DNA of 64,000 bases from Prevotella sp. GTDB lineage: Bacteria; Bacteroidota; Bacteroidia; Bacteroidales; Bacteroidaceae. The stretch is from NCBI GenBank assembly GCA_022769285.1, contig JALEKD010000017.1, positions 1 through 64,000 of the forward strand, read 5' to 3'. Numbering within the stretch: position 1 is the stretch's first letter; every line of letters begins with the position of its first letter. Below the pieces are notes generated by a model. It did not search any database. It was given only the letters and a program-made list of their open reading frames with translations, and was not told the origin of the DNA. Positions 9,471 through 17,402 of this stretch are shown here, one piece after another. The position numbers and the translations under genes were made by a program.

Positions 9471-11675
9471 TTGAAGTTTATTAAACCATACCTCATTATT
9501 TCGGTTGTGGCCATACTCTACTCGTGTAGTGCCACCAAATTTGTACCCGAGCAGAGCTACCTTCTGGAAAAGGTAGAACTCAAATCCACTCAGAAGGGGT
9601 TTGATGCCGCCGTGCTGGAACCTTACATTCATCAGAAAGCTAACTCTAAGTGGTTCTCGCTGTTTAAGATACCCCTGGCCACCTACTCGCTGGCAGGGCG
9701 CGATACTGCCAAATGGATAAACCGCACGCTGCGCAATATAGGAGAGGAACCGGTGATATACGATGTACACGAGGCCCGGCAGTCTATGGACGACCTGAAA
9801 AACGCCATGCACAACATGGGGTATATGCACGCCAAGGTGGAGTTGGACACACTGGTACATGGACGTAAGATAACTGCAAAATACACGCTGACCCCGGGCG
9901 AACGGTATTATATTAATAAGGTAACATACCGAGTAGATGACGATACCATAGCCAGGTTGCTCCGTTTGGATAGCAGTGAGAGCCCTTTCCGTATAGCTCA
10001 TGGGAGCCCTTTCAGTGTGGACTTGCTGGACAACACTCGCAAGCGCATAACCGATTATCTGATGAACAATGGCTACTATCGGTTCAACAAAGACTTTATC
10101 CAGTTCAATGTGGATAGTGCGGCTACCTCGCAATTAGTCAATGTAAGGCTACACCTGTTGGGTTACCGCACTAACAACGACGCGCAACCCACGGCCCATC
10201 CACGGTACAGGATAGGGCGAGTGAAGTATGACATAGACAATACTCAGGGACATTTGCGCCCTAAGATAGTGATGAACAATACGGCCATCGAGGAGGGCAA
10301 GTACTTTGACGAGTCGGCCCTGCAACGTACCTATAATAAGTTTGCTAAGTTAGGGGCCGTGAAGTACACCAGTATAGTATTCGAGGAGCAACCAGACACT
10401 AATGTGCTGAACAGCACGATACAGCTGATAATGAACAAGCCCTCTTCTATATCATTCCAGCCCGAAGGTACCAACACGGCGGGCGACCTGGGTGCTGCGG
10501 CCTCGCTTACCTACACCAACCGTAACCTGTTTCGTGGCAGCGAGCTGTTCAGTATAGAGTTCAGAGGGGCTTACGAGGCCATTACAGGACTTGAAGGCTA
10601 TAAGGATCAGAACTATACAGAGTACGGGATAGAGGCCAGGCTGGCTTTTCCACGCTTCGTGGCGCCGTTTCTTTCTCGCTCTTTCACCAAACACAGTCAG
10701 GCTACGTCTGAACTGGGTCTGAGCTGGAACCTGCAGAACCGCCCGGAATTTCATCGCCGCGTATTCTCGGCGGCCTGGCGTTATCGCTGGGAGGAACCAC
10801 GCCATCACATCTCGTACAGGTTTGACCTGCTCGACCTTAACTACATCTCGATGCCCTGGATAAGCGACACCTTTAAGCGCGACTATCTGGATGACGAGAC
10901 CAACCGTAACGCTATCCTGCGGTACAACTACGAGGATCTGTTTATTATGAAGCTGGGGTTTGGAGTGAGCTATAATGATGGGCACAATGCTTTCAGAGGT
11001 AATGTGGAGTCATCGGGCAATCTATTAGGAGCCCTCTCGCAGGCGGCCAATTTCAAGACCAATGCTGACGGGCAGCACATCCTGTTTGGTATAGCCTATG
11101 CGCAGTATGCCAAATTTGACATAGACTATACTCGGATGTTCAAATTTGACACCCACAACACGCTGGCCGCTCATGTTGGTTTGGGTGTGGCTTATCCTTA
11201 CGGCAACAGCACCATCCTGCCATTTGAGAAACGTTATTTTTCGGGTGGCGCCAACTCGGTACGTGGTTGGAGCGTACGTAGCTTGGGCCCAGGTCAGTTC
11301 AGGGGTAAGGATGGGCGTATAGACTTTATCAACCAGACGGGCGATATGAAGCTGGATATGAATCTGGAGTATCGCACGCTGTTGTTCTGGAAATTTAACG
11401 GAGCTTTCTTTATCGATGCTGGTAATATATGGACGCTACGCGACTATGCTGACCAGCCTGGGGGACAATTTAAGTGGAACGAGTTCTATAAACAGATAGC
11501 CGTAGCTTACGGTATTGGCCTACGGCTCAACTTTGACTATTTCATTCTGCGCTTTGACATGGGCATGAAGGCTATCAACCCTGCCTACGAAACCCGGCAG
11601 GAACACTATGCCATCGCTCATCCCGATTTCGGACGCGACTTTACCTTTCACTTCGCGGTAGGTCTTCCATTCTGA
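9471..11675 (+). CDS. tamL: TamL-like BamA-superfamily outer-membrane lipoprotein
   Basis: Omp85/BamA-family protein of 734 residues. In Bacteroidota the lipoprotein TamL is the counterpart of TamA and is thought to work with TamB in outer-membrane assembly. The N-terminus is a lipoprotein signal peptide ending in ILYSC, with Cys19 as the lipidation site. POTRA-like segments follow (about 25-330), then a C-terminal 16-strand-type barrel (about 390-734). The barrel contains the Omp85 signature region SGGANSVRGWSVRSLGPG and ends in a terminal phenylalanine. The start is TTG: no ATG precedes the lipobox in frame, and the promoter lies just upstream. No tamB gene is nearby. Confidence 0.88.
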   Translation: MKFIKPYLIISVVAILYSCSATKFVPEQSYLLEKVELKSTQKGFDAAVLEPYIHQKANSKWFSLFKIPLATYSLAGRDTAKWINRTLRNIGEEPVIYDVHEARQSMDDLKNAMHNMGYMHAKVELDTLVHGRKITAKYTLTPGERYYINKVTYRVDDDTIARLLRLDSSESPFRIAHGSPFSVDLLDNTRKRITDYLMNNGYYRFNKDFIQFNVDSAATSQLVNVRLHLLGYRTNNDAQPTAHPRYRIGRVKYDIDNTQGHLRPKIVMNNTAIEEGKYFDESALQRTYNKFAKLGAVKYTSIVFEEQPDTNVLNSTIQLIMNKPSSISFQPEGTNTAGDLGAAASLTYTNRNLFRGSELFSIEFRGAYEAITGLEGYKDQNYTEYGIEARLAFPRFVAPFLSRSFTKHSQATSELGLSWNLQNRPEFHRRVFSAAWRYRWEEPRHHISYRFDLLDLNYISMPWISDTFKRDYLDDETNRNAILRYNYEDLFIMKLGFGVSYNDGHNAFRGNVESSGNLLGALSQAANFKTNADGQHILFGIAYAQYAKFDIDYTRMFKFDTHNTLAAHVGLGVAYPYGNSTILPFEKRYFSGGANSVRGWSVRSLGPGQFRGKDGRIDFINQTGDMKLDMNLEYRTLLFWKFNGAFFIDAGNIWTLRDYADQPGGQFKWNEFYKQIAVAYGIGLRLNFDYFILRFDMGMKAINPAYETRQEHYAIAHPDFGRDFTFHFAVGLPF

Positions 11676-12090
11676 TTTTCCAGCTGTCGCCTACACGTAC
11701 TGCTGTCAACTTGAAAGTCTGTTTGTCTGTGGCTTCGGCATTATGGCCTATTGCAGCAGGGGCTATAAAGTCGGTTACCGACAGGCGTATATCCGCTCGG
11801 TTCTCACCGTCGTTCATCGTCACATCTGTAATTTCGACATCTGCTCCATGGGCCTTAGAACGCAGGGTGTCTATATCGGCCTGAGTAACCTGGCTGGCAG
11901 CAAATTGTAGCCAGCGTACAGACTCTGGTGTACAGAAACGCGCGGCTCCGCTAAAGTTCCAGTTGAAGTAGTTTACAGCAAACGAGTCGGCACAAGCAGC
12001 AGCCTGCTCATTATTGGTTCGGTTTCCACAGCTGCCCACAATGGTTAAGAAAGCCAAGGTAGCGGCACATCGCAATGCTAATCGGTACAT
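11641..12090 (-). CDS. Small lipoprotein, possibly NTF2-like/DUF4878
   Basis: Predicted lipoprotein of 149 residues. The signal peptide ends in TIVGSC, with Cys21 lipidated. The mature part pairs an N-terminal helical stretch (ACADSFAVNYFNWNFSGAA) with C-terminal strands ending in VGDSWKIRME, a layout like the NTF2-like DUF4878 proteins; this assignment is a fold-level guess. It is convergent with tamL and their 3' ends overlap by 35 bases. It has its own promoter at 12113-12120. Confidence 0.75.
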   Translation of the reverse strand: MYRLALRCAATLAFLTIVGSCGNRTNNEQAAACADSFAVNYFNWNFSGAARFCTPESVRWLQFAASQVTQADIDTLRSKAHGADVEITDVTMNDGENRADIRLSVTDFIAPAAIGHNAEATDKQTFKLTAVRVGDSWKIRMEDLPRSER

Positions 12091-12112
12091 AAGATTTTTT
12101 TAAATTATGTAG

Positions 12113-12120
12113 CAAATTTA
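12113..12120 (-). promoter_or_regulatory. -7 promoter element of the small lipoprotein gene
   Basis: Minus-strand TAAATTTG, matching TAnnTTTG, 22 bases before the ATG at 12090. Confidence 0.5.
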
Positions 12121-12258
12121 CTACATTCTGTTCGTTATCCGCCATTTAGCGATGACTTTTTATAGAAATAGCCACCTTTATAGAAACCGTGTATGTGTTT
12201 TTATACCTAAGCACGACAAAAAAGGGCGTTTTTGCTTCCGCATGTCCGAAAAAGTGGG

Positions 12259-12266
12259 TACATTTG
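12259..12266 (+). promoter_or_regulatory. -7 promoter element of the DUF4301 gene
   Basis: TACATTTG, matching TAnnTTTG, 30 bases before the ATG at 12297. A TTTG at 12231-12234 is 24 bases upstream, somewhat further than usual. Confidence 0.5.
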
Positions 12267-12296
12267 TAATATCAACCATAAATTATAAAAACCACT

Positions 12297-13856
12297 ATGT
12301 TATCAGAAGCAGATATTAAGCAGATTTCCGCAAGGGGAATAAGCGAGGAGAAAGTGCAGAAGCAGCTCCGCCAGATAGAGCAGGGGTTCCCGTTTCTTAA
12401 ATTGGAGGCTGCGGCCTCGGTCGAACGTGGCATACGGGTTTTGGACGGTGAGGAGCGTGAACGGCTTATCGACGACTGGAATGAGTACAAGGCTCATGGA
12501 CACAAGGTAGTCAAATTTGTACCAGCCTCGGGGGCGGCCAGCCGTATGTTTAAGAATCTGTTTGCCTTTCTGGAAGCCGACTATGACGAGCCTACGACCG
12601 ACTTTGAGCATACTTTCTTTGACAATATCCGCCGCTTTGCTTTCCGCGAGGTTTTGTGCGACCAGTGTAAGGTTAAGTGGGGCAAGAACCTGCGTAGCAT
12701 GCTGGACGAGCATCGGTACAAAGACATTGTGGCAGCATTGCTCGGGGTCGATGGACTCAATTATGGGCAGTTCCCCAAGGGATTGCTTCTCTTCCATAGT
12801 TATGCCGATGGTCAGCGTACGCCTATGGAGGAGCATCTGGTAGAGGCTGCTCTCTATGCCGCCAGCAACGGTCAGGCTCATGTACACTTCACGGTAAGTC
12901 ACGAGCATCTGGAGCTGTTCCGGCAGAAAGTAGAGCAGAAGCTAAGCCACTATGAGCAGATGTTTGACACTCAGATAGAGGTGACATTCTCGGAGCAGAA
13001 GCCTTCGACCGACACCATTGCAGCCAATAATGATAATACACCATTCCGCAATGCCGACGGGTCATTACTTTTCCGTCCGGGCGGGCATGGCGCACTCATA
13101 GAGAACCTGAATGATATAGATGCAGATATCATATTTATCAAGAATATAGATAATGTGGTGCCAGACCGCATCAAGGGCGATACGGCTCTGTACAAGAATG
13201 TGTTAGCAGGAGTACTCGTCAATCTGCAGAAACGGGCTTTCGGCTATCTGGAGACGCTCGATACAGGAGTCTACAATCATGAGAAGTTAGAGGAAATCAT
13301 CCGTTTCCTGCAACGAGATCTCTGTTGCCGTCGCAGCGATATCAAGGAGCTTGAAGATGCTGAACTGGTAAGTTACCTGAGGCGTAAACTGAACCGCCCG
13401 ATGCGTGTATGTGGAGTTGTTAAGAACGTTGGAGAACCAGGCGGTGGTCCTTTCCTGGCTTATAATGCCGATGGTACGGTAAGCCTGCAGATACTGGAGT
13501 CGAGCCAGATAGACACGTCAAATCCAGAGTATGTCAAGATGTTCAAAAATGGCACTCACTTTAATCCCGTAGATTTGGTGTGTGCCACTAAGGATTATAG
13601 GGGACATGCTTTTGATCTGATGCGCTATGTAGACCCTGCTACTGGGTTTATCAGTAAAAAGAGTAAGAATGGGCGCGAACTGAAGGCACTCGAGCTTCCA
13701 GGTTTGTGGAACGGGGCCATGAGCGACTGGAATACAGTGTTCGTTGAGGTTCCTCTTGATACATTCAATCCTGTCAAGACGGTCAACGACTTGCTCCGTC
13801 CTCAGCATCAGCCATCGCCAGAAGAGGGCACTCATCATCACTGCGCTCACGGATAA
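12297..13856 (+). CDS. DUF4301-family protein, possible nucleotidyltransferase fold
   Basis: I recognise this as the Bacteroidota DUF4301 family, function not established. The 519-residue protein has no signal peptide and is probably cytoplasmic. Two motifs stand out: KFVPASGAASRM (about 71-82), which looks like the nucleotide-binding loop of sugar nucleotidyltransferases, and a block at about 262-290 starting GHGALIENL and ending KNIDNVVPD, which resembles the GNGG...VDN region of UDP-sugar pyrophosphorylases. This suggests a distant UDPGP-like fold, which is inference. The gene stands alone with its own promoter and a terminator behind it. Confidence 0.8.
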   Translation: MLSEADIKQISARGISEEKVQKQLRQIEQGFPFLKLEAAASVERGIRVLDGEERERLIDDWNEYKAHGHKVVKFVPASGAASRMFKNLFAFLEADYDEPTTDFEHTFFDNIRRFAFREVLCDQCKVKWGKNLRSMLDEHRYKDIVAALLGVDGLNYGQFPKGLLLFHSYADGQRTPMEEHLVEAALYAASNGQAHVHFTVSHEHLELFRQKVEQKLSHYEQMFDTQIEVTFSEQKPSTDTIAANNDNTPFRNADGSLLFRPGGHGALIENLNDIDADIIFIKNIDNVVPDRIKGDTALYKNVLAGVLVNLQKRAFGYLETLDTGVYNHEKLEEIIRFLQRDLCCRRSDIKELEDAELVSYLRRKLNRPMRVCGVVKNVGEPGGGPFLAYNADGTVSLQILESSQIDTSNPEYVKMFKNGTHFNPVDLVCATKDYRGHAFDLMRYVDPATGFISKKSKNGRELKALELPGLWNGAMSDWNTVFVEVPLDTFNPVKTVNDLLRPQHQPSPEEGTHHHCAHG

Positions 13857-13874
13857 AAAACGGCTTACATAGAT

Positions 13875-13922
13875 AATGGTAGCACATCCAACCCGCGGAA
13901 AAAGGGTAGAGGTGCTACCATT
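13875..13922. terminator. Stem-loop terminator between convergent genes
   Basis: Perfect 11-bp stem AATGGTAGCAC (13875-13885) / GTGCTACCATT (13912-13922), followed on the plus strand by a run of five Ts that begins inside the right arm. It lies between the DUF4301 gene and the convergent acetyltransferase gene, so it may serve both. Confidence 0.75.
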
Positions 13923-13933
13923 TTTAGTAGGCG

Positions 13934-14422
13934 TTACAGCCTAAGCTCCATATCTACTACATCAAGCCAGTGGTCAAACTTACGGCCCACTTGATGGAAG
14001 CGCGAGACCTGTACGAACCCTAATTTGCTGTGAAGAGCCACACTGGCTGCGTTGCCCTGAGTAATGCAGGCTATGAGCACATGGATGTCGCGCTGGCGAC
14101 ACTCGTCTATCAGCCTGCTCAGTAGGCGAGTACCTATTCCACGTCCGGTAGCATCGATGGCTAAATAGATGGTAACTTCGGCAGTATGACGGTAAGCGGC
14201 GCGAGCCTTCCAATAATGGACATAAGCATAGCCTAAGATATGCCCTTGCTCTTCATATACCAAATAAGGGAAGTGAGCCATGATATCGACCATCCGCCTT
14301 GTATTTTCCGCGATGGTTATCTCTTCTGTTTCAAAAGTTATGGTTGTATGACGGATATACTCGTTGTAAATGGCTGTAAGGGCTTCTGCATCAGTAATCT
14401 GTGCTTGGCGTATAGTGAACAT
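13934..14422 (-). CDS. GNAT N-acetyltransferase, phosphinothricin-acetyltransferase-like
   Basis: Acetyl-CoA-dependent N-acetyltransferase of 162 residues. The family order is intact: IRQAQITDAEALTAIYN at the N-terminus, the core TAEVTIYLAIDATGRGIG with the pyrophosphate-binding loop (R/Q-x-x-G-x-G/A type), and a C-terminal HSKLGFVQVSRFHQVGRKF. This pattern is typical of Pat/Bar/MnaT enzymes, which acetylate methionine sulfone/sulfoximine and phosphinothricin-like compounds; the natural substrate here is unknown. The gene is 17 bases downstream of the LysR gene on the same strand and is probably co-transcribed with it. Confidence 0.88.
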   Translation of the reverse strand: MFTIRQAQITDAEALTAIYNEYIRHTTITFETEEITIAENTRRMVDIMAHFPYLVYEEQGHILGYAYVHYWKARAAYRHTAEVTIYLAIDATGRGIGTRLLSRLIDECRQRDIHVLIACITQGNAASVALHSKLGFVQVSRFHQVGRKFDHWLDVVDMELRL

Positions 14423-14439
14423 TTCTTCTCTATCTTTAT

Positions 14440-15345
14440 TTATTCATTGGGTAGTGTAATATCTTTCCACAATGTAGCAGGAGTGCTAAGCATACGGATA
14501 AACTCACGGGCAGCATGTTTTGTATAACTATTGTGTAGCGTATGAATACAGCCCTCCATATAACCGAGCGGCGAGTCTATGGGGATGGCCTTTAGCCCGT
14601 TTTCGCCAACCACGGCCGATTGCGCAAGTATTGTTATATAAGTGCTTTGGCGTATCAGCTTAAACAAAAGGTTTACATTGTTGATCTCAGCCTTTATTTT
14701 GAGTGATAAGTCACATCCGTTTATAACTTTCTCAAACGCATGGCGTGCCTGCAGACCAACAGCCGGTAAGGCCAGGCTATAGGGTTCCAATTCTTTCAGG
14801 CTGATAAGTTTGCGGTGTGCCATCGGATGACATTCACCCATCACAGCTGCCAAACGGGTGCGAAAGAGTACCTGGCTCTCAACGTGCTCATCGGGTTGAG
14901 TGGGTTTGAATGCCAATACCAAATCCAACTCATGATGTTGCAGACGTTCCATCAGTTCGGCCATCGAGGCATAGCACACATTGAGTTTTACCCGAGGATA
15001 CTGTTTGAGGAAAGCCCCCATAGTCTCGGCCATAATGCTACTGAAAGAGAAAGTAACTCCAATGTTGAGTTTACCGGTCAGTAAATGCTTCAATTCCTGA
15101 AGCAGTGTTACACAGCTTTCTGCGGCATTGATGCTGGCATGTGCGTGTGGCAATAGCAGCTGTCCGGCTTCAGTAAGAAGCACCTCGTGACTATTACGGA
15201 CAAAAAGTTGCTGATCAAACTCACGCTCCAGATTAAGAATCTGCTGCGACAGCGTACTCTGAGTTATAAACAATTCTTTAGCCGCCAAAGAAAAATTGAG
15301 CGTTTCTGCCAATTTCAAAAAATATTTCAGTTGCCTCAGTTCCAT
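14440..15345 (-). CDS. LysR-family transcriptional regulator
   Basis: DNA-binding regulator of 301 residues. The N-terminal winged helix-turn-helix (about 1-60) has the classic pattern starting MELRQLKYFLKLAETLNFS and containing QSTLSQQI. The rest is the periplasmic-binding-like effector domain. LysR proteins often control a divergent neighbour. Here the divergent neighbour is the sugar acetyltransferase pseudogene at 15429, so an ancestral target may have been lost. The overall pattern resembles CynR/CysB-type regulators, but the effector cannot be named. Promoter element at 15366-15373. Confidence 0.92.
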   Translation of the reverse strand: MELRQLKYFLKLAETLNFSLAAKELFITQSTLSQQILNLEREFDQQLFVRNSHEVLLTEAGQLLLPHAHASINAAESCVTLLQELKHLLTGKLNIGVTFSFSSIMAETMGAFLKQYPRVKLNVCYASMAELMERLQHHELDLVLAFKPTQPDEHVESQVLFRTRLAAVMGECHPMAHRKLISLKELEPYSLALPAVGLQARHAFEKVINGCDLSLKIKAEINNVNLLFKLIRQSTYITILAQSAVVGENGLKAIPIDSPLGYMEGCIHTLHNSYTKHAAREFIRMLSTPATLWKDITLPNE

Positions 15346-15365
15346 GCATCATTACTAATAAAATA

Positions 15366-15373
15366 CAAAGTTA
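15366..15373 (-). promoter_or_regulatory. -7 promoter element of the LysR gene
   Basis: Minus-strand TAACTTTG, matching TAnnTTTG, 20 bases before the LysR ATG at 15345. Confidence 0.5.
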
Positions 15374-15428
15374 TAAATTTTCGGACTAAAAGGTTCACAA
15401 AAATCACAAAAAGTAGTATGAACATTAT

Positions 15429-15841
15429 CTTGGTAAGTGTTTAGTTGGTAAGTGTGGCAAGTGGCCTCATATCAATCAGCCCTTTTGCTGCTATTATGGC
15501 TGTAATATCGAAGTGGGTGACAATTTTTTTTGCCAATTTCGGCTTTATGGTTTTAGATGAGGTTTGGGTAACCATAGGTGACAATGCCTTTATTGGCCCC
15601 AACGTGAGCCTTGTACACGCCATGCCTCCCCACAACGCCGACGGAATGCAATACGGGGATACAATGGGCCAAGTCTATCAGGATAGGTAATTCGGTATGG
15701 ATAGGGGGCTGTGTTACTATCCTGCCCGGTGCTACCATTGACGACAATTGTACCATAGGGGTTGGTTCGGTGGTAGCCAAGGATATGCCAGCCAGTTGTA
15801 TAGCTATGGGCAACCCCTGTCGGGTGGTTCGGAAGATATAG
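15429..15841 (+). pseudogene. Maltose/galactoside O-acetyltransferase remnant (truncated and frameshifted)
   Basis: Left-handed beta-helix sugar O-acetyltransferase (Maa/LacA type) read in three successive frames. Frame a gives GKWPHINQPFCCYYGCNIEV to GDN, then a run of eight Ts (15524-15531) where seven would keep the frame. Frame b continues FFANFGFMVLDEVWVTIGDN and on to NADGMQY. A 13-base imperfect duplication (15656-15668) shifts again. Frame c gives AKSIRIGNSVWIGGCVTILP and ends GNPCRVVRKI at the stop. About 60 N-terminal residues of the usual family length are missing, with an in-frame TAG at 15414. The homology is clear and the gene cannot make a full enzyme. It lies divergent to a LysR gene. 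Confidence 0.88.
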
Positions 15842-15943
15842 ATAATGGGCTGATGCCCATAGGCCCTCTTTGGGCAACGTACCCATAGTCTGCCATGCCC
15901 TTATATATAGGTGGGCTGGCAGGCTATAGACAGTTTGGAATAT

Positions 15944-16279
15944 CTATTTATTGTGCTGAGGAACGATGGCGAAATAAAGCAGGTCGTGGTCAGTCAGATT
16001 TTCCATATAGTGCGAGTGGCCCTCGGGGCAATAGTGGCACTGGCCGGCACGTACAATTTCAATTTCGCCGTCATAGTGAAAAGTTCCTTCGCCACTGATG
16101 ACAAAGATGACTTCGCTGTTGCCTACATGAGTATGCAGGCCCGTAGAGGCACCTGGTCTGAGGGTAGAGTACATTATCTTTACGTTGTCATCTGCGTAGT
16201 TGCGGCTATCCAGGGGGCCTTTGCCACCCTTGAAGTCCATAGTGCGGACTTCCTTAATTTTTTCAAAGTCTATTACCAT
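15944..16279 (-). CDS. Single-domain cupin protein
   Basis: Small cupin of 111 residues. Cupin motif 1 appears as GLHTHVGNSEVIFVISGEG and motif 2 as GQCHYCPEGHSH, giving three histidines and a glutamate suitable for a metal site. Such proteins range from isomerases to sensors, so no reaction can be assigned. It is followed by no further gene on its strand before the pseudogene on the opposite strand, and has its own promoter, so it is probably monocistronic. Confidence 0.88.
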   Translation of the reverse strand: MVIDFEKIKEVRTMDFKGGKGPLDSRNYADDNVKIMYSTLRPGASTGLHTHVGNSEVIFVISGEGTFHYDGEIEIVRAGQCHYCPEGHSHYMENLTDHDLLYFAIVPQHNK

Positions 16280-16305
16280 AATTTCTGTCTTTAAAACTAT
16301 ACTTG

Positions 16306-16313
16306 CAAAAATA
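16306..16313 (-). promoter_or_regulatory. -7 promoter element of the cupin gene
   Basis: Minus-strand TATTTTTG, matching TAnnTTTG, 26 bases before the ATG at 16279. Confidence 0.5.
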
Positions 16314-16384
16314 CAGAAAATTATCAGTTGAAGGTATAAATGTACAGGAAAATATTTTGGGAGCGCTATTTTTTTACGTGGCAG

Positions 16385-16438
16385 CGGTCTTGGGAGATGC
16401 GGGAACCATCATGGTGATACTAAAAACCGGCCACTTTT
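16385..16438. repeat. Dispersed intergenic repeat, degenerate copy D
   Basis: Contains AACCATCATGGTGATA followed by AAAACCGGCC, closely matching the second unit of the repeat at 36.6 kb (AACCATCATTGGTGTATA). It is the weakest of four related copies in the window. It lies in the gap between the cupin promoter and the L27 terminator. Confidence 0.45.
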
Positions 16439-16503
16439 AAAATAATAGGTATGGATAGACTGGGTGCGTCCCCAGGCGAAAGTGGGGCGGTGCTAAAAAG
16501 GAA

Positions 16504-16531
16504 GAAGCCAGTTCTGTTTAGAACTGGCTTC
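16504..16531 (-). terminator. Intrinsic terminator of rplU-rpmA
   Basis: Perfect 12-bp stem GAAGCCAGTTCT / AGAACTGGCTTC with a 4-base loop, 33 bases after the L27 stop. On the minus strand it is followed by the T-rich tract TTCCTTTTT. Confidence 0.85.
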
Positions 16532-16564
16532 AGTATGTTTGTTTGGAATAAGTTGTTGTTTTAT

Positions 16565-16855
16565 TTAAGCATCAGCCTTCTTGGTTTTCTCAGCGTAAAC
16601 ATCGGGAGAGAGAACAGAAACTGTGCTCTTGTTGCGGGCTCCCTTGTGGAAGTAAACCACGCCATCTGTAAGAGCATACAATGTGTCGTCCTTGCCCTGA
16701 GCTACATTCTCACCGGGGAAGTGCTTGTTACCACGCTGGCGAACGATGATGTTGCCGGCGATGATCTTCTGGCCACCCCAAATCTTAACGCCTAATCTCT
16801 GTGAAGCTGATTCACGGCCGTTCTTAGAACTACCAACACCTTTTTTATGTGCCAT
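16565..16855 (-). CDS. rpmA: Ribosomal protein bL27
   Basis: Large-subunit protein near the peptidyl-transferase centre. The 96-residue sequence begins [20 protein letters not shown] and contains [16 protein letters not shown], both diagnostic. The N-terminus starts directly at the functional form, with no Firmicutes-type cleaved extension. It lies 18 bases behind rplU, the usual L21-L27 pair, and is followed by a strong terminator. Confidence 0.98.
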   Translation of the reverse strand: MAHKKGVGSSKNGRESASQRLGVKIWGGQKIIAGNIIVRQRGNKHFPGENVAQGKDDTLYALTDGVVYFHKGARNKSTVSVLSPDVYAEKTKKADA

Positions 16856-16873
16856 TCTGAATTCCTCCTGTTT

Positions 16874-17191
16874 TTAAGCGACTACTTGTTTAACTTCTAC
16901 CTGTGTGAACTGAGCGCGATGACCATTCTTCTTACGATAGTCCTTGCGACGCTTCATCTTGAAAACGATGACTTTGTCACCCTTCACAAGTGGGTTCACA
17001 ACCTCTACTACTACCTTGGCACCTTCTACAGTTGGTGCGCCTACTGTGACAGCACCCTCTTTGTCTACGAGGAGTACTTTGTCAAACTCAACGGTCTTAC
17101 CAGCCTCAACGTCCTTGATGTGGTGAACGAAGAGCTTCTGGCCTTCGGTCACCTTGAACTGCTGACCGTTAATTTCTACAATTGCGTACAT
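16874..17191 (-). CDS. rplU: Ribosomal protein bL21
   Basis: Large-subunit protein that binds 23S rRNA. The 105 residues start [19 protein letters not shown] and include [18 protein letters not shown], the conserved basic region. It is the first gene of the two-gene L21-L27 operon. The transcript leader is predicted to be about 80 bases long and contains short hairpins (see the leader entry), so ribosomal-protein feedback is possible. Confidence 0.98.
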   Translation of the reverse strand: MYAIVEINGQQFKVTEGQKLFVHHIKDVEAGKTVEFDKVLLVDKEGAVTVGAPTVEGAKVVVEVVNPLVKGDKVIVFKMKRRKDYRKKNGHRAQFTQVEVKQVVA

Positions 17192-17274
17192 TATTTATAA
17201 TATAAATGTTTTTCCGCCAGGCGGCTGAATGGCATTTCAGCGCTTCTTCGAGCCCGAACGGACTAAATCGGCTG
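17192..17274 (-). promoter_or_regulatory. Structured 5' leader of rplU (possible autoregulatory leader)
   Basis: Between the promoter and the L21 ATG the minus strand contains a GCTGAA/TTCAGC hairpin, the near-palindrome CCGCCTGGCGG, and TTTATATTATAAATA next to the start codon. Ribosomal-protein operons often carry leader structures bound by their own product. I cannot match this to a known family. Confidence 0.3.
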
Positions 17275-17282
17275 CAAAATTA
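17275..17282 (-). promoter_or_regulatory. -7 promoter element of rplU-rpmA
   Basis: Minus-strand TAATTTTG, matching TAnnTTTG, 83 bases before the L21 ATG. Confidence 0.55.
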
Positions 17283-17402
17283 CTACTTTTTGCCCATATA
17301 ATCAGTTGGTCGGTGACAGTATTTTCAAGCGATTAAGCAACTTTAACGCTTTTGGCGGTCGTTGGAAGAACCGCGGTATTGGCGGGCGTGTTGCTGACGG
17401 TC

